Source: DATFIX01 sp047617305 (GTDB taxonomy: Archaea; Halobacteriota; Halobacteria; Halobacteriales; Natrialbaceae). Taken from it: DNA of 8,405 nucleotides. Positions 5,049-8,405 of this stretch are shown piece by piece; the stretch's first letter is position 1; the number at the start of each line of letters is the position of its first letter. The translations under genes and the position numbers were made by a program. The DNA lies in contig JBLGCL010000129.1 in NCBI GenBank assembly GCA_047617305.1, positions 1-8,405 of the forward strand, written 5' to 3'. The notes beneath the pieces are model-generated. The model had not been told where the DNA came from, searched no databases, and saw only the letters and a program-made list of their open reading frames with translations.

Positions 5049-6275
5049 TCAGAAGATGGTGGCGTCCCGGTGGACGTCGATGCCCTCGTCGGTGATGTCG
5101 TAGGGTTTGGTCTCCCGGGAGTGGTTGGCGTTGCGGATCTTCTGGATCTCGACCGCCAGCCGGGTCTCGCGGAAGTCCGACGGCCGGACGTACTGGAGGA
5201 CGAACACGGCGTCCGTGAGGTACTCGACGATGCCGTACCGCGAGGCGTAGGGGTTGTCTTCGCTGGCCTCCGAGAGCAGGAGCGTGGTGACGCCGGCGTC
5301 CTCGAGGGATCGCGTGAAGTCGTAGATCTCGTTCCGCCGCCGGGCGCGGTCCTCGTACATCATCTCGAGCAGCGAGACGGAATCGAGGGCGAGGCGACTC
5401 GCACCGAAGTCCCGCACCAGGCCCGGGAGCTCGCTGCGAATGTTCTGCAGGCTGTTCGACATCTCGATCGGGTCGATGTCGACGACTGCGAGGTCGCCGG
5501 CCTCGACGTACTCGTCGAACGGGAACCCCAACTCGACGGCACTCTGGACGATGCTCTCCCGCCGCTCCTCCAAGGCGATGAATACCGCCCGTTCGTCGCT
5601 CGACAACGCCTCGTCAAGGAACTGGAACCCGAACGTGGTCTTGCCGGTCCCGGGGGCGCCGATGGCCACCATCAGCGATCGCTCCGGGACGCCACCCTGG
5701 ATCATCGCGTCGAGCCCCTCGATGCCCAGGTCGATCCGATCGATGTCCGAGTCGACCTCGTCCGGCCCGCCGAAGCCGGTTCCGCCGACGCCCAGGCCCC
5801 CTGGCCCGAACTCGTTGCCCGGGCCGAGGTCGTCCTCGACGGGGCCGAACCCGCCGGCCCCGTCGAACGCGTCGGCACCGTCGGACTCGTCGGCCCAAAG
5901 TCCCTCTCCCTCCGGCGCGTCGTTCACGCCGAAGCCGCCGTCCGGTCCGTCGCGAGCCCCGCCGGACGCGCCCCCCGTCGCTTCCGACGGATCGATCTCC
6001 TCCAGCGCCGACGCGAAGTCGTCGTCGAAGAGGCCGTCCTCCTCGGCCCCGCCGTCCGCGTCCACCCCCGATCCGTCGAACGGTTCCGCCGTCTCCCAGA
6101 CACCGTCGTCGGGGAACTCCACCCCACCGGCGTCGGAGCGGTTCTCCTCGGCCCCGTCGGCCGTTTCCTCGCCACCGCCCTCCCCCGTGCCCGCGGCCGA
6201 GTCCCCGTCCGTTTCCCCATCGGCGTCGTCCGCGTCGGCGATCGCGCGTTCGAACCAGTCGTCGTCCTCGCTCAC
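5049..6275 (-). CDS. KaiC/RAD55-type RecA-superfamily ATPase with acidic N-terminal extension
   Basis: A 408-residue protein in two parts. Residues 1-175 are low complexity, rich in Asp, Glu, Gly and Ala and probably disordered, with a few hydrophobic islands (DDWFERAI at 5-12, GLFDDDFASALEEI at 81-94). Residues 178-408 are a single KaiC-like ATPase domain: RIDLGIEGLDAMIQGGVPE (180-198), Walker A GAPGTGKTT (206-214, Lys212), paired glutamates EE (236-237), and a Walker B strand ending at Asp298. This is the family of KaiC, archaellum ArlH and related archaeal regulators. Databases often call haloarchaeal members HTR-like or RAD55-family. No DNA-binding or histidine-kinase domain is seen. The start is GTG at 6275 with GGTGA seven bases upstream as a Shine-Dalgarno. 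The next Met (191) lies inside the ATPase domain, so GTG or another alternative start is needed. Its role is probably regulatory; its partner is unknown. Confidence 0.88.
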   Translation of the reverse strand: MSEDDDWFERAIADADDADGETDGDSAAGTGEGGGEETADGAEENRSDAGGVEFPDDGVWETAEPFDGSGVDADGGAEEDGLFDDDFASALEEIDPSEATGGASGGARDGPDGGFGVNDAPEGEGLWADESDGADAFDGAGGFGPVEDDLGPGNEFGPGGLGVGGTGFGGPDEVDSDIDRIDLGIEGLDAMIQGGVPERSLMVAIGAPGTGKTTFGFQFLDEALSSDERAVFIALEERRESIVQSAVELGFPFDEYVEAGDLAVVDIDPIEMSNSLQNIRSELPGLVRDFGASRLALDSVSLLEMMYEDRARRRNEIYDFTRSLEDAGVTTLLLSEASEDNPYASRYGIVEYLTDAVFVLQYVRPSDFRETRLAVEIQKIRNANHSRETKPYDITDEGIDVHRDATIF

Positions 6276-6483
6276 GGCTCGCTCACCCCGACCGACCGTG
6301 GGCGGTTTGCGTGGTCGCCCCGGATCGACGCGAGCACGAACTCCGCGCTGCCCCTCGCTCGGACCTGTGACGTGCCCGATACGGCGCGTACCATCGGCGC
6401 TTACACTTCTTTCGACTCCCGGTCCTGATTAACCTTGTTGCCAACGGGGAGTTTATTGTTCACGGCCCGGCAAGGTCGGTACG
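6276..6483. promoter_or_regulatory. Divergent intergenic region between the ATPase gene and nadK
   Basis: 208 bases with promoters facing out both ways. On the plus strand TTTATT (6452-6457) lies about 30 bases before the nadK ATG, giving a near-leaderless transcript. On the minus strand the ATPase gene has a Shine-Dalgarno (GGTGA, 6283-6287) and so probably a leadered mRNA. GGTTAATCAG (6425-6434 on that strand) is a possible TATA box, which would give a 5' leader of roughly 130 bases. The minus-strand assignment is a guess. Confidence 0.45.
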
Positions 6484-7305
6484 ATGAAAGTCGGGATCGT
6501 CGCGCAGCGGAACAACAAACCGGCCGCGGCGCTGGCGGCGGTGATCGCACGGGCGCTCTCGGAACGGGACGTGACGCCGTTCGTCGACCGAACGACGGCG
6601 CGGGAGGTGGACGTACCGAGCATCCCGACGCCGGAACTCGACACCTGCGACCTCGTCGTGAGCATCGGCGGCGACGGGACCCTCCTGTACGCCGCCCGGG
6701 GCGCCGGGGCGACGCCGATCCTCGGGGTCAACCTCGGTCAGGTCGGCTTCCTGAACGCCATTCCGCCCGACGAAGCCGTCGACACGATCACGGCTGCCGT
6801 CGAGGAACTCCGCGATGGGAACCTGTCGATCATGACGCTCCCCAGACTGCAGGCCAGCGGGGAGGGGTGGGAACTCCCGCCGGCGACGAACGAGACGGTC
6901 GTCATGGGCGCCAGGCGGGGCCACGGCAACGAGGTCCACGTCGAGGTGCGGATCGACGACAACCACTACACCGAGACCGAGGCGGACGGCGTCATGGTCG
7001 CCACGCCCACCGGCAGCTCCGCGTACAACCTGAGCGAGGGCGGGCCGCTCGTCCACCCCGCCGTCAGGGGACTCGTCGTCACGGAGATGTGTGCCGACGA
7101 GGCGATGCCGTCGCTGATCGTCGAGACGGACAGCGAGATCGAGGTCGAGGTCGACGGGCCGGACCACGGCAACGTGATCTGTGACGGGCGGTCCAGGCGG
7201 CGGATCGACCTCCCGGCGACGGTCACGATCACGACCCAGACCATCCCGATTCGGCTGGCCACGTCGCGGGTCGAGTTCTACTCCGCGCTGGACAAACTCG
7301 AGTGA
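6484..7305 (+). CDS. nadK: NAD kinase
   Basis: Phosphorylates NAD to NADP, the cell's only route to NADP, in the cytoplasm and usually as a homo-oligomer; archaeal enzymes may use ATP or polyphosphate. The 273-residue product shows the family hallmarks in order: GGDGTLL (62-68) with the catalytic Asp64, NLGQVGFLN (83-91), the NE pair (136-137), ADGVMVATPTGSSAYNLSEG (167-186), the NAD-contacting motif, and a late CDG (233-235). Length is usual for a single-domain enzyme. The ATG at 6484 is the only sensible start. It begins at the first strand (MKVGIVAQRN) and has a TATA element (6452-6457) about 30 bases upstream. It is divergent from the KaiC-like gene and followed by mptA after 116 bases. 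Confidence 0.95.
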   Translation: MKVGIVAQRNNKPAAALAAVIARALSERDVTPFVDRTTAREVDVPSIPTPELDTCDLVVSIGGDGTLLYAARGAGATPILGVNLGQVGFLNAIPPDEAVDTITAAVEELRDGNLSIMTLPRLQASGEGWELPPATNETVVMGARRGHGNEVHVEVRIDDNHYTETEADGVMVATPTGSSAYNLSEGGPLVHPAVRGLVVTEMCADEAMPSLIVETDSEIEVEVDGPDHGNVICDGRSRRRIDLPATVTITTQTIPIRLATSRVEFYSALDKLE

Positions 7306-7383
7306 GTGGCCGGCGGCGCGGCGGGGGCGCTGCGGCCGCCCAGGGACCGACGCATGCCCTCCGTTTCCCAATACGTCCCGGTT

Positions 7384-7398
7384 CCGAAAGGTCTAATC
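7384..7398 (+). promoter_or_regulatory. BRE/TATA promoter for mptA
   Basis: CCGAAAGG (purine-rich, BRE-like) is followed directly by TCTAATC at 7392-7398, centred about 27 bases before the ATG at 7422. It supports a separate, leaderless mptA transcript and the choice of that ATG over the in-frame GTG at 7302 that overlaps the nadK stop. Confidence 0.55.
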
Positions 7399-7421
7399 GC
7401 GTCTTTCCCCAAAGGGGGCCG

Positions 7422-8360
7422 ATGACCGATTCACTGCCGGACGTCCAGGCCACGCGACCGGAGGTCACCGTCGGCCTGAGCCGCGTCGGCGTCGACGGCG
7501 TCGAGAAGTTGGTGAAGATACCCCGCGAGAACAAGCGGCCCTACATCCTGATGGCCGAGTTCGAGGTGTACGTCGACCTGCCCCAGTGGCGCAAGGGCAT
7601 CGACATGAGCCGGAACATGGAGGTCGTCGACGAGATACTGGAGGAGGTCGTCGACCAGGAGTCCTACCGGGTGGAGGACGTCTGTGGCGTCGCCGCCGAG
7701 CGACTCCTCGAGAAACACGACTACACCCACCGGGCCGAGGTGTCGATGGAGGCCGAGTTCGTCGTCAAGGAGGAGACGCCGGCGAGCGAGAGGCCGACGC
7801 AGTCGACCGTCGACATCCTCGCGAGTGCGACCGCGACCGAGGAGGGCACGCGCGAGGAGATCGGCACCCGCGTCACCGGGATGACCGTCTGCCCCTGTTC
7901 GCAGGGCATGATGGAGGGGCGGGCCCGCGAGAAACTCTCGGAGCTGGGGCTCGGCGAGGACGACGTCGACGAGTTCCTCAACGAGGTCCCCCAGGCGGGC
8001 CACTCCCAGCGGGGTCTCGCCACGCTGGCCGTCGAGGACGAGGGGGCCCCGGAAGTGGACCTGTTCGACCTCGTCGAGACGGCCCGCGACGCGATGTCGG
8101 GCCGGATCTACAACACCGCGAAACGGCCCGACGAGGACCACATGACCTACGAGGCCCACGCGAACGCGAAGTTCGTCGAGGACTGCGTGCGCTCGATGGC
8201 CGAAGGGGTCGTCGAGGCGTATCCCGAACTCTCCGACGACGCCGTCGTGACGATGAAACAGCAGAACGAGGAGTCGATCCATCAGCACGACGCCCACGCC
8301 GAGCGGATCGTCGAGATGGGGACCCTCCGCGAGGAGGTCGGCGCGCCGAGGGGCGCCTGA
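7422..8360 (+). CDS. mptA: GTP cyclohydrolase MptA (type IB, COG1469)
   Basis: Opens the GTP ring to make a 7,8-dihydroneopterin cyclic phosphate. In archaea this feeds pterin cofactors, and in haloarchaea it is linked to both folate and the 7-deazaguanine of tRNA archaeosine. The 312-residue protein belongs to the FolE2/MptA branch. Landmarks are PDVQATRPEVTVGLSRVG (6-23), the cysteine motif GMTVCPCSQG (153-162, with Cys157/Cys159 as metal or active-site candidates), the AGHSQRG loop (192-198, His194), KRPDEDH (234-240), and the C-terminal NEESIHQHDAHAE (282-294). The upstream part of the open frame (7302-7421) encodes Arg/Gly-rich sequence not found in the family, so I start at 7422. The gene is convergent with the gene entering from the right edge. 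Confidence 0.95.
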   Translation: MTDSLPDVQATRPEVTVGLSRVGVDGVEKLVKIPRENKRPYILMAEFEVYVDLPQWRKGIDMSRNMEVVDEILEEVVDQESYRVEDVCGVAAERLLEKHDYTHRAEVSMEAEFVVKEETPASERPTQSTVDILASATATEEGTREEIGTRVTGMTVCPCSQGMMEGRAREKLSELGLGEDDVDEFLNEVPQAGHSQRGLATLAVEDEGAPEVDLFDLVETARDAMSGRIYNTAKRPDEDHMTYEAHANAKFVEDCVRSMAEGVVEAYPELSDDAVVTMKQQNEESIHQHDAHAERIVEMGTLREEVGAPRGA

Positions 8361-8373
8361 GCGGTCCCGCCAC

Positions 8374-8405
8374 TCAGAAGTTGAGGGGGTCCGCCTCGGC
8401 CCACC
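8374..8405 (-). CDS. C-terminal tail of a gene running off the right edge
   Basis: On the minus strand the last codons read WAEADPLNF followed by TGA (8374-8376). The acidic tail and GC-ending codons look like a haloarchaeal protein end, and the convergent arrangement, 13 bases after the mptA stop, is ordinary. With only nine residues no family can be named. Confidence 0.4.
   Translation of the reverse strand, partial: WAEADPLNF

Noticed and set aside
5070..6428. Long open frames on the plus strand opposite the KaiC-like gene (also 5440-6432)
   Set aside because: They are antisense shadows of a gene with clear Walker motifs. The Ser/Pro-rich product is simply the complement of the acidic coding sequence.
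7431..8297. 288-residue open frame antisense to mptA, and a similar one at 6460-7371 antisense to nadK
   Set aside because: Both sense genes carry complete family signatures. The antisense products match nothing I recognise.

Overview
This window looks like chromosome from a halophilic archaeon (class Halobacteria). It is GC-rich, its credible proteins are strongly acidic and poor in lysine, and several genes have a TATA-like element about 27-30 bases before the start codon with almost no leader (leaderless transcription). It also carries MptA, the archaeal-type GTP cyclohydrolase. The species cannot be named from the sequence alone.

Layout. Positions 1-370 are noticeably less GC-rich (near 50%) and hold a possible small membrane protein. 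A small acidic hypothetical gene (301-540, minus) follows and overlaps it tail to tail. Positions 541-3254 are a 2.7 kb stretch with no credible protein gene, which is unusual for a compact archaeal genome. This stretch is highly structured. It holds several copies of a G-tract/GTCGATAGG motif on both strands, long perfect palindromes, a family of two-tier hairpins with GGG in the apical loop, and several AT-rich, promoter-like islands. The stretch is the part of the window most likely to hold something undescribed: structured RNAs, a decayed repeat array, or a protein-binding region such as an origin remnant.

From 3255 to 6275 four genes lie on the minus strand. In transcription order they are a RecA/KaiC-type ATPase with a long acidic disordered N-terminus, a universal stress protein, the tRNA methyltransferase TrmO, and a four-helix small membrane protein. 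From 6484 to 8360 two genes lie on the plus strand: NAD kinase (nadK) and GTP cyclohydrolase MptA. The C-terminal tail of another minus-strand gene enters at the right edge (8374-8405).

The right half is ordinary housekeeping. NadK supplies NADP. MptA starts pterin and archaeosine synthesis from GTP. TrmO modifies A37 of tRNA. Usp and the KaiC-like ATPase are probably stress or regulatory proteins. Most of these genes seem to have their own promoter, so they are neighbours rather than one tight operon.
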